A stretch of 64,000 nucleotides of DNA. Origin: Streptomyces kaniharaensis (GTDB lineage: Bacteria; Actinomycetota; Actinomycetes; Streptomycetales; Streptomycetaceae). Position 1 is the stretch's first letter; the number at the start of each line of letters is the position of its first letter. The stretch is from contig NZ_WBOF01000001.1 in assembly GCF_009569385.1 (NCBI RefSeq), forward strand, positions 3,110,001 through 3,174,000, read 5' to 3'. Under the pieces are notes generated by a model. The model worked only from the letters and a program-made list of their open reading frames with translations. It had not been told where the DNA came from and did not search any database. A program made the translations under genes and the position numbers. Below are positions 16,420 to 24,971 of this stretch, in pieces.

Positions 16420-18375
16420 TCAGTCGTTGGTGTCGGTGGCCGGGAGTTGGGCCTGGATGTGGGTCATGACGGTGCTGTCGGCGAGGGTGGTGGTGTCGCC
16501 GACCTCGCGGCCTTCGGCGATGTCGCGCAGGAGGCGGCGCATGATCTTGCCGGAGCGGGTCTTGGGGAGTTCGCCGACGATCTTGATCTGCTTGGGTTTG
16601 GCGATGGGGCCGAGGGTGCGGCCGACGTGGGCGCGCAGTTCCTCGACGAGTTCGGGGGTTTCGGTGACGCCGCCGCGCAGGATGACGAAGGCGACGATGG
16701 CCTGGCCGGTGGTGGCGTCGCTCGCGCCGACCACGGCGGACTCGGCGACGGAGGAGTGACCGACCAGGGCCGACTCGACCTCGGTGGTGGAGATGTTGTG
16801 GCCGGAGACGAGCATGACGTCGTCGACCCGGCCGAGCAGCCAGATGTCGCCGTCCTCGTCCTTCTTGGCGCCGTCACCGGCGAAGTAGCGGCCGGCGAAG
16901 CGTGACCAGTAGGTGTCGATGTAGCGCTGGTCGTCGCCCCAGATGGTGCGGAGCATGGACGGCCACGGTTCGGTGAGGACGAGGTAGCCGCCGGAGCCGT
17001 TGGGGACCTCGGTGCCGTTGTCGTCGACGACGGTGGCCGCGATGCCCGGCAGGGCGCGCTGGGCGGAGCCGGGCTTGGTCTCGGTGACGCCCGGCAGCGG
17101 GCTGATCATGATCGCGCCGGTCTCGGTCTGCCACCAGGTGTCCACGATCGGGGCCTTGCCGGCGCCGATGTGCTCGCGGTACCAGATCCACGCCTCGGGG
17201 TTGATCGGCTCACCGACACTGCCCAGAACGCGCAGGCTGGAGAGGTCGAACTTCGCGGGGATGTCGTCGCCCCACTTCATGAAGGTGCGGATCGCGGTCG
17301 GCGCGGTGTAGAGGATCGTCACCCGGTACTTGTGGACGATCTCCCAGAACCGGCCCTGGTGCGGGGTGTCCGGGGTGCCCTCGTAGATGACCTGGGTGGC
17401 GCCGTTGGCCAGCGGCCCGTACACGATGTAGGAGTGGCCGGTGACCCAGCCGATGTCGGCGGTGCACCAGTACACGTCGGTGTCGGGCTTGAGGTCGAAG
17501 ACCGCGTGGTGGGTGTAGGCGGCCTGGGTGAGGTAGCCGCCCGAAGTGTGCAGGATGCCCTTGGGCTTACCCGTGGTGCCGGAGGTGTAGAGGATGAACA
17601 GCGGGTGCTCGGCCTCGTGCGCCTCGGGGGTGTGCTGGGTGGACTGGCGGGCGGTGATCTCGTGCCACCACACGTCGCGGCCCTGGGTCCACGGGATGTC
17701 CTGGCCGGTGCGGCGCACGACCAGGACGTGCTCGACGCCGTCGGCCTTGGTGAGGGCCTCGTCGATGGCGGGCTTGAGCGCGGAGGGCTTGCCGCGGCGG
17801 TAGCCGCCGTCGGCGGTGATGACGAGCTTGGCCTTGGCGTCCTGGATGCGGGAGGCGACGGCGTCGGCGGAGAAGCCCCCGAAGACCACCGAGTGGGTGG
17901 CGCCGATGCGGGCGCAGGCGAGGATCGCGACGACGGCCTCGGCGATCATCGGCAGGTAGATCGCGACCCGGTCGCCCTTGGTGACGCCGAGTTCCAGCAG
18001 GGCGTTGGCGGCCTGGCAGACCTCGTCCTTGAGCTGGGCGTAGGTGAGGGAGCGGCTGTCGCCGGGCTCGCCCTCGAAGTGGATGGCGACCCGGTCGCCG
18101 AGGCCGTTCTCGACGTGCCGGTCGACGCAGTTGTAGGCCACGTTGAGCCGGCCGTCGGCGAACCACTTCGCGAACGGCGGGTTCGACCAGTCCAGGGTCT
18201 GGGTGGGTTCGACGGCCCAGTCCAGGCGGCGGGCCTGCTCGGCCCAGAAGCCCAGGCGGTCCTCGGAGGCCTGCGCGTACGCGGCCGCGGTGACGTTGGC
18301 GGCTGCGGCGAGCTCTGCCGGCGGGGCGAAGCGCCGCTCCTCCCTGAGCAGGTTGGCCAGGCTCTCGTTGCTCAA
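16420..18375 (-). CDS. acsA: Acetyl-CoA synthetase
   Basis: 651 residues from a TTG at 18375; GAGGAG lies 6 nt upstream, and the protein then begins LSNESLANLLREERR as in other actinomycetes. An AMP-forming enzyme converting acetate, ATP and CoA to acetyl-CoA. Landmarks: LYTSGTTGKPKGILHT (P-loop), WWQTETGAIM, the hinge region with GRVDDVMLVSGHNISTTEVE, and KTRSGKIMRR with the regulatory acetylation lysine. The promoter region carries two GGGA-N3-TCCC palindromes and a DasR-like site, suggesting control by carbon or aminosugar supply. Confidence 0.95.
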   Translation of the reverse strand: MSNESLANLLREERRFAPPAELAAAANVTAAAYAQASEDRLGFWAEQARRLDWAVEPTQTLDWSNPPFAKWFADGRLNVAYNCVDRHVENGLGDRVAIHFEGEPGDSRSLTYAQLKDEVCQAANALLELGVTKGDRVAIYLPMIAEAVVAILACARIGATHSVVFGGFSADAVASRIQDAKAKLVITADGGYRRGKPSALKPAIDEALTKADGVEHVLVVRRTGQDIPWTQGRDVWWHEITARQSTQHTPEAHEAEHPLFILYTSGTTGKPKGILHTSGGYLTQAAYTHHAVFDLKPDTDVYWCTADIGWVTGHSYIVYGPLANGATQVIYEGTPDTPHQGRFWEIVHKYRVTILYTAPTAIRTFMKWGDDIPAKFDLSSLRVLGSVGEPINPEAWIWYREHIGAGKAPIVDTWWQTETGAIMISPLPGVTETKPGSAQRALPGIAATVVDDNGTEVPNGSGGYLVLTEPWPSMLRTIWGDDQRYIDTYWSRFAGRYFAGDGAKKDEDGDIWLLGRVDDVMLVSGHNISTTEVESALVGHSSVAESAVVGASDATTGQAIVAFVILRGGVTETPELVEELRAHVGRTLGPIAKPKQIKIVGELPKTRSGKIMRRLLRDIAEGREVGDTTTLADSTVMTHIQAQLPATDTND

Positions 18376-18402
18376 CGCGCACTCCTCATCGAGTCTTGAT
18401 CG

Positions 18403-18431
18403 GGGATGATCCCGTGTAGGGGGATTGTCCC
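18403..18431. promoter_or_regulatory. Paired GGGA-N3-TCCC operators upstream of acsA
   Basis: GGGATGATCCC (18403-18413) and GGGATTGTCCC (18421-18431), two perfect-arm palindromes 18 bp centre to centre, within a 17-bp direct repeat. They lie 28-56 bp before the acsA start, a natural place for a repressor overlapping the transcript start. Confidence 0.5.
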
Positions 18432-18490
18432 GTGTGTCCCAGCGCACAGCTCATCAGGCGAACAGGCCGGTTGACAAGAGGCACCAGGAA

Positions 18491-18504
18491 TTGGTGTAGA
18501 CCTT
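18491..18504. promoter_or_regulatory. DasR-responsive-element-like site upstream of acsA
   Basis: TTGGTGTAGACCTT; on the acsA strand AAGGTCTACACCAA. It matches the core of DasR sites (TGGTCTAGACCA type, GGTCTACACC variant) at nearly all positions. It lies 116 bp upstream of acsA. DasR governs N-acetylglucosamine use, which releases acetate, so the link makes metabolic sense. Prediction only. Confidence 0.45.
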
Positions 18505-18541
18505 TGACCGAGAGTCGAACGGACGGCGTCATGGCCGGGGC

Positions 18542-18580
18542 GGGCCCGTGCCCCGGCCCGCACGGCGGGGACACGGGCCC
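18542..18580 (-). terminator. Terminator of the SulP-carbonic anhydrase gene
   Basis: GGGCCCGTGCCCC with GGGGACACGGGCCC, a long GC-rich stem with one bulge and a 12-nt loop, just beyond the stop at 18586. Confidence 0.55.
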
Positions 18581-18585
18581 GGGCC

Positions 18586-20994
18586 TCAGGCGGCCAGCCG
18601 GGGATCCTCCTCACTGCCGTCGGTGCGCACCCCGTCCGCACTCTCGTTCGCCCCATCGGGCGGGTACCCCGCCGGCGCGGCCGGTACCGCCCCCGGGAAA
18701 TCCTCGGTCGGGTGCGCCTCGACGGGGCTGAAGGTGCCGCTCGCCGGGTCGAGCACGTACGCCTGGGCGGTCGCGAAGTCGAAGTACATCCCGACCAGGC
18801 GCAGGGTGCCCTCCTCGACCCGGCGCTCCACGGCCGGGTTCGCCGTCAGCTGGTCCAGCTGCTGGACGACGTTGGTGATGCAGAGCTGCTCCACCAGGTC
18901 CGCCACAGGCCGGGCGGCGAACTCGGCGGGGGCGCGTCGGAGCCGGTCCAGCGAGCCGCGGCCGTTCCGCAGCCAGCGGGTCAGCGGGGTCGGCGGACCG
19001 GGGCGCTCGTGCACGCCGTCCAGCAGGGCCTTCATCGCGCCGCAGCCGGAGTGGCCGCAGACCGTGATCGAGCGCACCTCCAGGGCCTCGACGGCGTACT
19101 GCACCGCGGCGGCCACCGAGTCGTCGGCCGCGCCGGGCTCGAACGGGGCCGGCACCAGGTTGCCGACGTTGCGGACGGTGAACAGGTCGCCCGGGCCGCT
19201 GTTGGTGATCATGCTGGTGACCATCCGCGAGTCCGCGCAGGTCAGGAAGAGCTGGGAGGGGGTCTGCCCCTCCCGGGCCAGCCGGGCGAGTTCGGGCCGG
19301 ATCAGCGGAGCGGTGTGCTGCTGGAACACCCGGACGCCGTCGAGCAGGCGGCCGTGTGGGTCCTCCTGCTGCTCGATGCAGTGGTGGCCGACCCAGGGCG
19401 TCCAGGCCCGGCACCGGTGCGGGCTGGGGGAACTGCCCGCGCGGACCGTCCCGTCGGGGTCGAGCACGTCGTCGTCCTGACGCCTCGTCACCATCGAGAC
19501 CTGCCCGCCCGCGGCCTGGTGTCCGGTGCGCCAGCTGTGCAGCATCTCGTACGCGGCGTGGTCGAGGAGGGAGCCGTCGTGGATCACCGTCACCTCGGCG
19601 CCGGCGGGGATGCCGGCCAGCGCGCGGCTCAGCCGGGGTACGGCGGTGAAGGTGAGCGGGCCGTGCGTCTGGACGGTCACCGAGCCGTCGGGGCCCGTCA
19701 GCACGTCCACGTGGGCGCGGGTCAGCCGGTAGAGCGCGAGCAGGACGGCGGTGACGGCGCCGAGCGTCACGCCCCACAGCACGCCGAACACCACCACGCC
19801 CAGCACGGTGGCCAGGTAGACCGGGAACTCGCGGTGCCGGTGCACGTTGCGGATGTGCGCGAAGCTCATCATCTGCAGCCCGACGACCAGGACCAGCGCG
19901 GCCAGCGCGGCCAGCGGGATCCGGCGCAGCCCGCCAGTCAGCGCCAGTGCGGCGGCGAGTACCCAGACGCCGTGCAGGACCGACGCCCACCTGGTCCGCC
20001 CGCCCGCGCGGACGTTGGCGGTGCTGCGCACCGCGCCGCCGGCGACGGGGAGCCCGCCGATCAGGCCGCTGATCATGTTGGCGACGCCCTGCCCGCGCAG
20101 TTCGCGGTCGAGGTTCCCGGTGCGCTGGGACATCCGGTCGACCGCGACCGCGGAGAGCAGCGACTCGACGCTGGCGACGGCGGTGACGGTGAGGACGGCG
20201 GCGAGCACGCCGACGAGCGGTCCGTGCGGCAGGGCGGGGACGAGTGAGTGCGGCTGCCAGGAAGGGAGTTCGACGTGGGCGAGCCGCAGATCCATGGTCA
20301 CGGCGAGCGCGGTGGCGGCGGCGACGGCCGCCAGTGGGCCGGGTAGCCTGGCCAACCGGGCGCCCGACCCGCCCGCACGTCCGGGGAGGCGGCCGAGCCG
20401 GGGCCAGCCGAGGAGGACGGTCACGGTCACCGCGCCGACCAGCAGCGCCGGCGGGTGCGGGCCCGCCAACTGTCCTGGCAGGGCGCGGAGGTTGGCGATC
20501 GCGGAGCTCTGCGGGGAGCCGCCGAGGACGACGTGCAGCTGTGCGATGGCGATGGTGAGCCCGACCCCGGCCAGCATGCCGTGCACGATGGCGGGCGAGA
20601 CGGCGAGCGCCGTCCGGGCCACCCGGCGTGCACCGAGCAGGAGTTGGAGCAGGCCGGCGGCCATCGTGATGGCGCAGGTCGCCTGCCAGCCGTAGCGGGC
20701 GATCAGCCCGGCGGTGATCACGGTCAGCGCGGCCGAGGGGCCGCTGACCTGGAGAGGCGTGCCGCCGAGCAGGCCGGCGACGATACCGCCGACGGCGGCC
20801 GCGGCGAGTCCTGCGCTGAGCGGGGCGCCGGTGGCGAGCGCGATACCGAGGGAGAACGGCACGGCGATCAGGAAGACCACCAGGGAGGCGGAGAGGTCCT
20901 GCATCCACCGTGTGCGGGTGACGGAGCCGGGGTCCGGCGGCGCGTGATCGGTGGTGTCGGAGGCGTTGGGAGCGCTTGAGATGTCCAGGGTCAT
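18586..20994 (-). CDS. SulP-family transporter fused to beta-carbonic anhydrase
   Basis: 802 residues in two enzymes. Residues 30-425 are a SulP anion permease with about 11-12 membrane helices (signature VASVESLLSAVAVDRM); 437-500 form a short STAS-like segment (FTAVPRLSRAL, EVTVIHDGSLLDHAAYEML). Residues 540-750 are a beta-class carbonic anhydrase: zinc ligands C586, H648 and C651, with the D588-R590 dyad in TCADSRM. Such fusions are thought to couple bicarbonate uptake to CO2/HCO3- interconversion. Single gene, with its own terminator. Confidence 0.9.
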   Translation of the reverse strand: MTLDISSAPNASDTTDHAPPDPGSVTRTRWMQDLSASLVVFLIAVPFSLGIALATGAPLSAGLAAAAVGGIVAGLLGGTPLQVSGPSAALTVITAGLIARYGWQATCAITMAAGLLQLLLGARRVARTALAVSPAIVHGMLAGVGLTIAIAQLHVVLGGSPQSSAIANLRALPGQLAGPHPPALLVGAVTVTVLLGWPRLGRLPGRAGGSGARLARLPGPLAAVAAATALAVTMDLRLAHVELPSWQPHSLVPALPHGPLVGVLAAVLTVTAVASVESLLSAVAVDRMSQRTGNLDRELRGQGVANMISGLIGGLPVAGGAVRSTANVRAGGRTRWASVLHGVWVLAAALALTGGLRRIPLAALAALVLVVGLQMMSFAHIRNVHRHREFPVYLATVLGVVVFGVLWGVTLGAVTAVLLALYRLTRAHVDVLTGPDGSVTVQTHGPLTFTAVPRLSRALAGIPAGAEVTVIHDGSLLDHAAYEMLHSWRTGHQAAGGQVSMVTRRQDDDVLDPDGTVRAGSSPSPHRCRAWTPWVGHHCIEQQEDPHGRLLDGVRVFQQHTAPLIRPELARLAREGQTPSQLFLTCADSRMVTSMITNSGPGDLFTVRNVGNLVPAPFEPGAADDSVAAAVQYAVEALEVRSITVCGHSGCGAMKALLDGVHERPGPPTPLTRWLRNGRGSLDRLRRAPAEFAARPVADLVEQLCITNVVQQLDQLTANPAVERRVEEGTLRLVGMYFDFATAQAYVLDPASGTFSPVEAHPTEDFPGAVPAAPAGYPPDGANESADGVRTDGSEEDPRLAA

Positions 20995-21423
20995 TGTCTT
21001 CCCGTCTGTCCGGGGTGAACGAACGCAGTCAGGTCCGGTGGTGAGTCCGGCGGTGGGGCTCGGGGGCGGATCGGCTGTCGTGGGTCGCGACGGTGTGGCG
21101 GGATGGCGTGGGCGCGGCGGGGAGTGCGGGTGTCACCGGCCGGACCTTGACCATCAGGGCCCGCCACGGGGCCTCGGCGAGGAGCGGGAGCCTCGCAGAG
21201 GGCCGCCGGGACGGACCATCAAGACTCGGTAAACCGAGGGTAATGAAAGCTTTGCACAGCGTCGTTCGGTGAGGAAAGGGGAAAAGGCCCTGGTTCACCC
21301 CATTGGGCGAGGTGCGAGCCGACGGAAAGCCGCTGGTGAGTGCCCTGCATACGCCGAACGGGCCGTGGGCTCCCCGGAGATGGGGAGGCCACGGCCCGTT
21401 CGGGCGCTTGTCGCGGGCCTTGA
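20995..21423. other. Intergenic region between SulP-CA and the CooC-like gene
   Basis: About 430 bp with no credible gene. It should contain the promoter of the SulP fusion gene (a GGGAAG ribosome site lies just upstream of its ATG) and the terminator of the ATPase gene at 21355-21402. A lower-GC stretch near 21225-21290 is the likely promoter area. Confidence 0.5.
21355..21402 (-). terminator. Terminator of the CooC-like ATPase gene
   Basis: CGAACGGGCCGTGG paired with CCACGGCCCGTTCG, with an inner CTCCCC/GGGGAG stem; a 48-nt hairpin 22 bp beyond the stop. Confidence 0.8.
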
Positions 21424-22431
21424 TCAGACGTGCGCGCCGGCCGGAGCGGGCTGCTCGCCGTCGGGCACGAACGCGCCCAGGACGAACGCGCGGTCCACCT
21501 GGGTCGCGAGGTCGACGCCCACCTTGGCGCTGGCCCAGCTCTCCGCGTTGCGCAGGTGGAAGAGCACGGCCTGCTCCGTGTAGCGGTGCGCGTCCCGTCG
21601 GGCGAAGGCGGCGTCGACCTCGGACCTCAGCTGCTCCAGCACGGCCCGGTTGGCCGGCTCCAGGGACTTCAGCGGCGGCTCGGCGCCCTGCTCCAGGCGG
21701 CGCACCCAGTCCGAGTGGCCGAAGGTGGCGAACAGGTCGTCCCCGACCTCGCGGCGCAGGAACTCCAGGTCGTCCGGGCCCTGCACCTTGTTGCCGATCA
21801 CCCGCAGGTGCACGCCGAAGTCGCGGGCGTAGTCCTTGTACTGGCGGTAGACCGAGACTCCCTTGCGGGTCGGCTCGGCGACCAGGAAGGTCAGGTCGAA
21901 GCGCGTGAACAGGCCGGAGGCGAAGGAGTCGGAGCCGGCCGTCATGTCGGTGACCAGGTACTCGTCGGGGCCGTCCAGCAGGTGGTTGAGCAGCAGCTCG
22001 ACCGCGCCGACCTTGGAGTGGTAGCAGGCGACGCCGAGATCCTCCTCGGCGAACGCGCCGGTCGCCAGCAGCCGCACCGAGCCCTCGTCCAGTGCGATCG
22101 GCCGCGCGCAGGCGGCGTAGACCGGGTTCTCCTCGACGATCCGCAGAAGGCGCGAACCCCGGCCGGGCGGCGTGGTTTTGATCATCTCGTCCGCCGAGCG
22201 GATCAGCGGGTTGCTGCCGCGCAGGTACTCCTTGATCTCCGGCAGGTGCGCGCCGAGCGAGGGCAGCCGCGCGGCCTGGGCATCCGTCAGTCCGAGTGCG
22301 GGGCCCAGGTGCTGGTTGATGTCGGCGTCGACGGCGATGACGGGCCGGCCCGAGGCGGCCAGGTGGCGGATGAACAGCGCGGACAGCGTGGTCTTGCCGC
22401 TGCCGCCCTTGCCGACGAAGGCGATCTTCAT
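21424..22431 (-). CDS. CooC/ParA-like ATPase
   Basis: 335 residues from the ATG at 22431 (MKIAFVGKGGSGKTTLSAL), chosen because CGGAG lies 6 nt upstream and the P-loop is then at the N-terminus; a frame to 22542 exists but has no family support. The deviant Walker A is GKGGSGKTT, followed by VDADINQHLG and LVTDMTAGSDSFASGLFTRF. CooC proteins are nickel-insertion ATPases, but this actinomycete branch has no known target. A Zur/Fur-like 15-mer lies 80 bp upstream, hinting at metal control. It is divergent from the Fic-like gene. Confidence 0.82.
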   Translation of the reverse strand: MKIAFVGKGGSGKTTLSALFIRHLAASGRPVIAVDADINQHLGPALGLTDAQAARLPSLGAHLPEIKEYLRGSNPLIRSADEMIKTTPPGRGSRLLRIVEENPVYAACARPIALDEGSVRLLATGAFAEEDLGVACYHSKVGAVELLLNHLLDGPDEYLVTDMTAGSDSFASGLFTRFDLTFLVAEPTRKGVSVYRQYKDYARDFGVHLRVIGNKVQGPDDLEFLRREVGDDLFATFGHSDWVRRLEQGAEPPLKSLEPANRAVLEQLRSEVDAAFARRDAHRYTEQAVLFHLRNAESWASAKVGVDLATQVDRAFVLGAFVPDGEQPAPAGAHV

Positions 22432-22510
22432 CTGGGACTCCGGCTCTCGCTCTGGGCCCTCGCTCGGGGGCTGGCTCGGGTGCCGGCTCCGGGGCCAACT
22501 CGGGACTAAG

Positions 22511-22525
22511 TGGAAATCGTTATCG
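22511..22525. promoter_or_regulatory. Zur/Fur-like 15-mer between ATPase and Fic genes
   Basis: TGGAAATCGTTATCG on the plus strand (CGATAACGATTTCCA on the ATPase strand). It resembles actinobacterial Zur boxes (TGATAACGATTTTCA type) at about 13 of 15 positions, in an otherwise GC-rich region. Which of the two divergent genes it controls is open. Confidence 0.35.
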
Positions 22526-22638
22526 TCTCCGATAGTGGCCATGCTAGCCGGGGTTTGCGCCTCGCTGCGGACGGGAAGTGAGGATTGCCTCTAACGGGTG
22601 ATGCGGGGTTGCTGTTCCGGGAGGGGCGGTCGGTTCAT

Positions 22639-22644
22639 TACTCT
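22639..22644 (+). promoter_or_regulatory. -10 element upstream of the Fic-like gene
   Basis: TACTCT, 7 nt before the GTG at 22652, so again a leaderless or near-leaderless transcript; no ribosome site is seen. Confidence 0.4.
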
Positions 22645-22651
22645 CGGGTAG

Positions 22652-23542
22652 GTGAGCACTGGAACTGATCCCCTCGCCCCGCTGGCCCAGCTCCCCGGGG
22701 TGCCCCACGCGGTGGCCGAGGTGCGCAAGGCCGTCGACCGCCTCTACGGCCACCGGGTGATGCGCCGCCGCGCGGCCGAGGTCACCTCCGAGTCCGCGCT
22801 CCGCGGCGCCCGCGCGTCGGCGGCGCTGGCCGGGGCGGACTGGCCGCTGGAGGAGGTCCGGCGACGCAGCGACTTCGGCGCGGACCCCGAAGCCCGGACC
22901 GTCGGCGCGGCCCTGCGGATCGCCGCCGAGGCCGGCCAGCTGCTCAGCATCTGGCGGCACTCGCCGCTCCAGGTGCTGGCCCGGCTGCACCTGCTCGCGG
23001 TCGGCGACGCCGACCCGTCCGCGGGACGGCCGCGGCGGGCGGGCGAGGCGGCCGAGGAGCTGTTCCCGCTTGAGCTCAAGCCGGTGGAGAGCGTCGACGC
23101 TGCCGTGGTGGACGGCCCGCTGCCGGCACTGCCGCCCGCCCCGGGCGCCGAGGAGGTCGCCGCGCGGCTCGACCAGCTCTCCCGGCTGCTGGTCGCGCGG
23201 GCGGAGGGGCAGGGCGTGGGAACGCCGGCCCTCGTGGTCGCCTCGGTGGTGCACGGCGAACTGCTCGCGCTGCGCCCGTTCGGCTCGTACAACGGAGTGA
23301 TCGCGCGGGCCGCCCAGCGGATCGTGCTGATCGCCGAGGGCCTCGACCCGAAGTCGATCTGCCCGGCCGAGGTCGGGCTCGCGGAGCTCGGCACGGACGC
23401 CTACCGGCGCGCGCTGGCCGGCTACCTGGCCGGGACGGCGGAGGGGATGGAGGCCTGGATCGAGCACTGCGGCAAGGCGTTGCGGCTCGGCGTGCGCGAG
23501 AGCACGGCGGTCTGCGAGGCGATGCAGCGCGGGATGGTCTGA
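22652..23542 (+). CDS. Fic-like protein with degenerate active site
   Basis: 296 residues, all-helical, resembling Fic/Fido-fold proteins. Fic enzymes carry HPFxDGNGRxxR; the corresponding segment here is LRPFGSYNGVIARAAQRIVL, lacking the catalytic His and the GNGR glycine-arginine pair. AMP transfer is therefore doubtful. An inhibitory-helix motif is not obvious. GTG start, -10 box 7 nt upstream. Annotated as oxidoreductase in older genome releases, without support in the sequence. The position next to the HAD and ssd genes is conserved, which suggests a role kept by selection. Confidence 0.65.
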   Translation: MSTGTDPLAPLAQLPGVPHAVAEVRKAVDRLYGHRVMRRRAAEVTSESALRGARASAALAGADWPLEEVRRRSDFGADPEARTVGAALRIAAEAGQLLSIWRHSPLQVLARLHLLAVGDADPSAGRPRRAGEAAEELFPLELKPVESVDAAVVDGPLPALPPAPGAEEVAARLDQLSRLLVARAEGQGVGTPALVVASVVHGELLALRPFGSYNGVIARAAQRIVLIAEGLDPKSICPAEVGLAELGTDAYRRALAGYLAGTAEGMEAWIEHCGKALRLGVRESTAVCEAMQRGMV

Positions 23543-23973
23543 GCGGCTGGGCCCGTGCCCGCGCGCGGGCGCCAGGGCTCATCGAAGCCCGCGGGCGCCT
23601 CGTGGACGTCTCGTGAGCGCAGAGATGCGGCGGCACCTGATCCTGCTGGGTGCCGCCGCTGGCACAGGTACCGGGTGACCATGCATGCACCGGAAGTGCC
23701 GATCAGACGGGGATCCTGCCCGTTCGTCTGGTGCGGCGGCCCGACAGCGGGTCGGCTGCATGTGGGTGCTCGGTTATCTGTACACGCGGTCCGTGGGCCT
23801 GAACTGCGTTGTCGGTTCGACCTCTTCGGGTCCTGACCGGGTCTCGCGGGCCGTGCTTCATTTGTATCGCGTTTCGGGCGAAAGGGGAACCCGAAACAGG
23901 AAGTCTGCTGCAATTTGCCCGTTTTGTCCCAATTGCAGAGATTTGATGGGTTCGGCCTCGACGGGCTCGGAGT
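23543..23973. other. Intergenic region with two tandem hairpins
   Basis: No credible gene. The right half is markedly less GC-rich than the surroundings. Two perfect 8-bp stems follow each other: GTTTCGGG/CCCGAAAC (23871-23897) and CTGCAATT/AATTGCAG (23908-23938). They lie 36-103 bp beyond the stop of the minus-strand HAD gene, so they may be its terminator or a small structured RNA. Confidence 0.45.
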
Positions 23974-24906
23974 TCAGACGGCCGGGCGGCGTCGCCTGGC
24001 CAGGTACCAGATGACCCCGGCGGTCAGCGCGGCCGTCCCGACCGCCACGGCCGTCAGGACCGATCCGCTCGGAGCGGAGAACTCCGGGAGCCGCCGCCGC
24101 AGTTCCACCGGTTTGTCGAAGACCAGCACCGGCCACTCGCGGGCCGCCGCCTCCTTCCGTAGCGCGCGGTCGGGGTTGACGGCCGACGGGTGGCCGACGG
24201 CCGCCAGCAGCGGCAGGTCGGTGGAGGAGTCGCTGTACGCGTAGGACTCGGCCAGGTCGTAGCCCTCGGTCTCCGCCAACTCCCGGATGGCGGCGGCCTT
24301 GTTCTCGGCGTAGGCGTAGTAATCGATCTCGCCGGTGTAGCAGCCGTCCTCGATCTTCAGCCGGGTGGCGATCACGTGGTCCGCGCCGAGCAGGGCGCCG
24401 ATCGGCTCGACCACTTCGGAGCCCGAGCTGCTGACGATCACCACGTCGCGGCCGGCCGCGTGGTGCTGCTCGATCAGCGAGGCGGCCTCGTCGTAGATGA
24501 TCGGGTCGATCAGGTTGTGCAGGGTCTCGGCGACGATCTCGCGGACCTGCTGGACGTTCCAGCCCCGGGTGAGCGACGAGAGGTACTCGCGCATCTTCTC
24601 CATCTGGTCGTGGTCCGCGCCGCCGACCAGGAAGACGAACTGGGCGTACGCGCTGCGGAGTACGGCCCGACGGTTGATCAGACCGCCCTGGTAGAACGGG
24701 CGGCTGAAGGCCAGCGCGCTCGACTTGGCGATGATGGTCTTGTCCAGGTCGAAGAAGGCCGCCGTCCGCGGGCCGCCCGGTCGCGGGAGGCGGGCGAGCT
24801 CGGGGGCCGCTTCGGCGGGCCCGGTGGCGTCGCCTCGGGACTCGTCGGCGTGGTCGTCGGCGTTCTCTGTGGTGTCCACGGGAACCGAGGATAGAGGGAG
24901 CCGCAA
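23974..24906 (-). CDS. HAD-IB-type phosphatase with C-terminal membrane anchor
   Basis: 310 residues if started at the TTG at 24906; a GTG at 24879 is an alternative and neither has a good ribosome site. HAD motifs: AFFDLDKTII (motif I, DxD), VVIVSSSGSEVV (motif II), and AYSDSSTDLPLL (motif IV). SerB-like HAD-IB fold, with the usual insertion domain. A membrane helix (VLTAVAVGTAALTAGVIWYL) and RRRR end the protein. The orthologous gene borders ssd and the 6C RNA in mycobacteria (Rv3661). Substrate unknown. Confidence 0.85.
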   Translation of the reverse strand: MRLPLSSVPVDTTENADDHADESRGDATGPAEAAPELARLPRPGGPRTAAFFDLDKTIIAKSSALAFSRPFYQGGLINRRAVLRSAYAQFVFLVGGADHDQMEKMREYLSSLTRGWNVQQVREIVAETLHNLIDPIIYDEAASLIEQHHAAGRDVVIVSSSGSEVVEPIGALLGADHVIATRLKIEDGCYTGEIDYYAYAENKAAAIRELAETEGYDLAESYAYSDSSTDLPLLAAVGHPSAVNPDRALRKEAAAREWPVLVFDKPVELRRRLPEFSAPSGSVLTAVAVGTAALTAGVIWYLARRRRPAV

Positions 24907-24971
24907 ATCACCCCGCCATTCGGCGTACTCGCGGGCGTGCGGGTTTGTGTTTCTGGCCGCTCGGGTACACC

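Noticed and set aside
18471-18500. TTGACA-N18-TGTAGA on the plus strand as a promoter
   Set aside because: No plus-strand gene follows; only convergent minus-strand genes lie downstream. The TGTAGA overlaps the DasR-like site, which explains it better.
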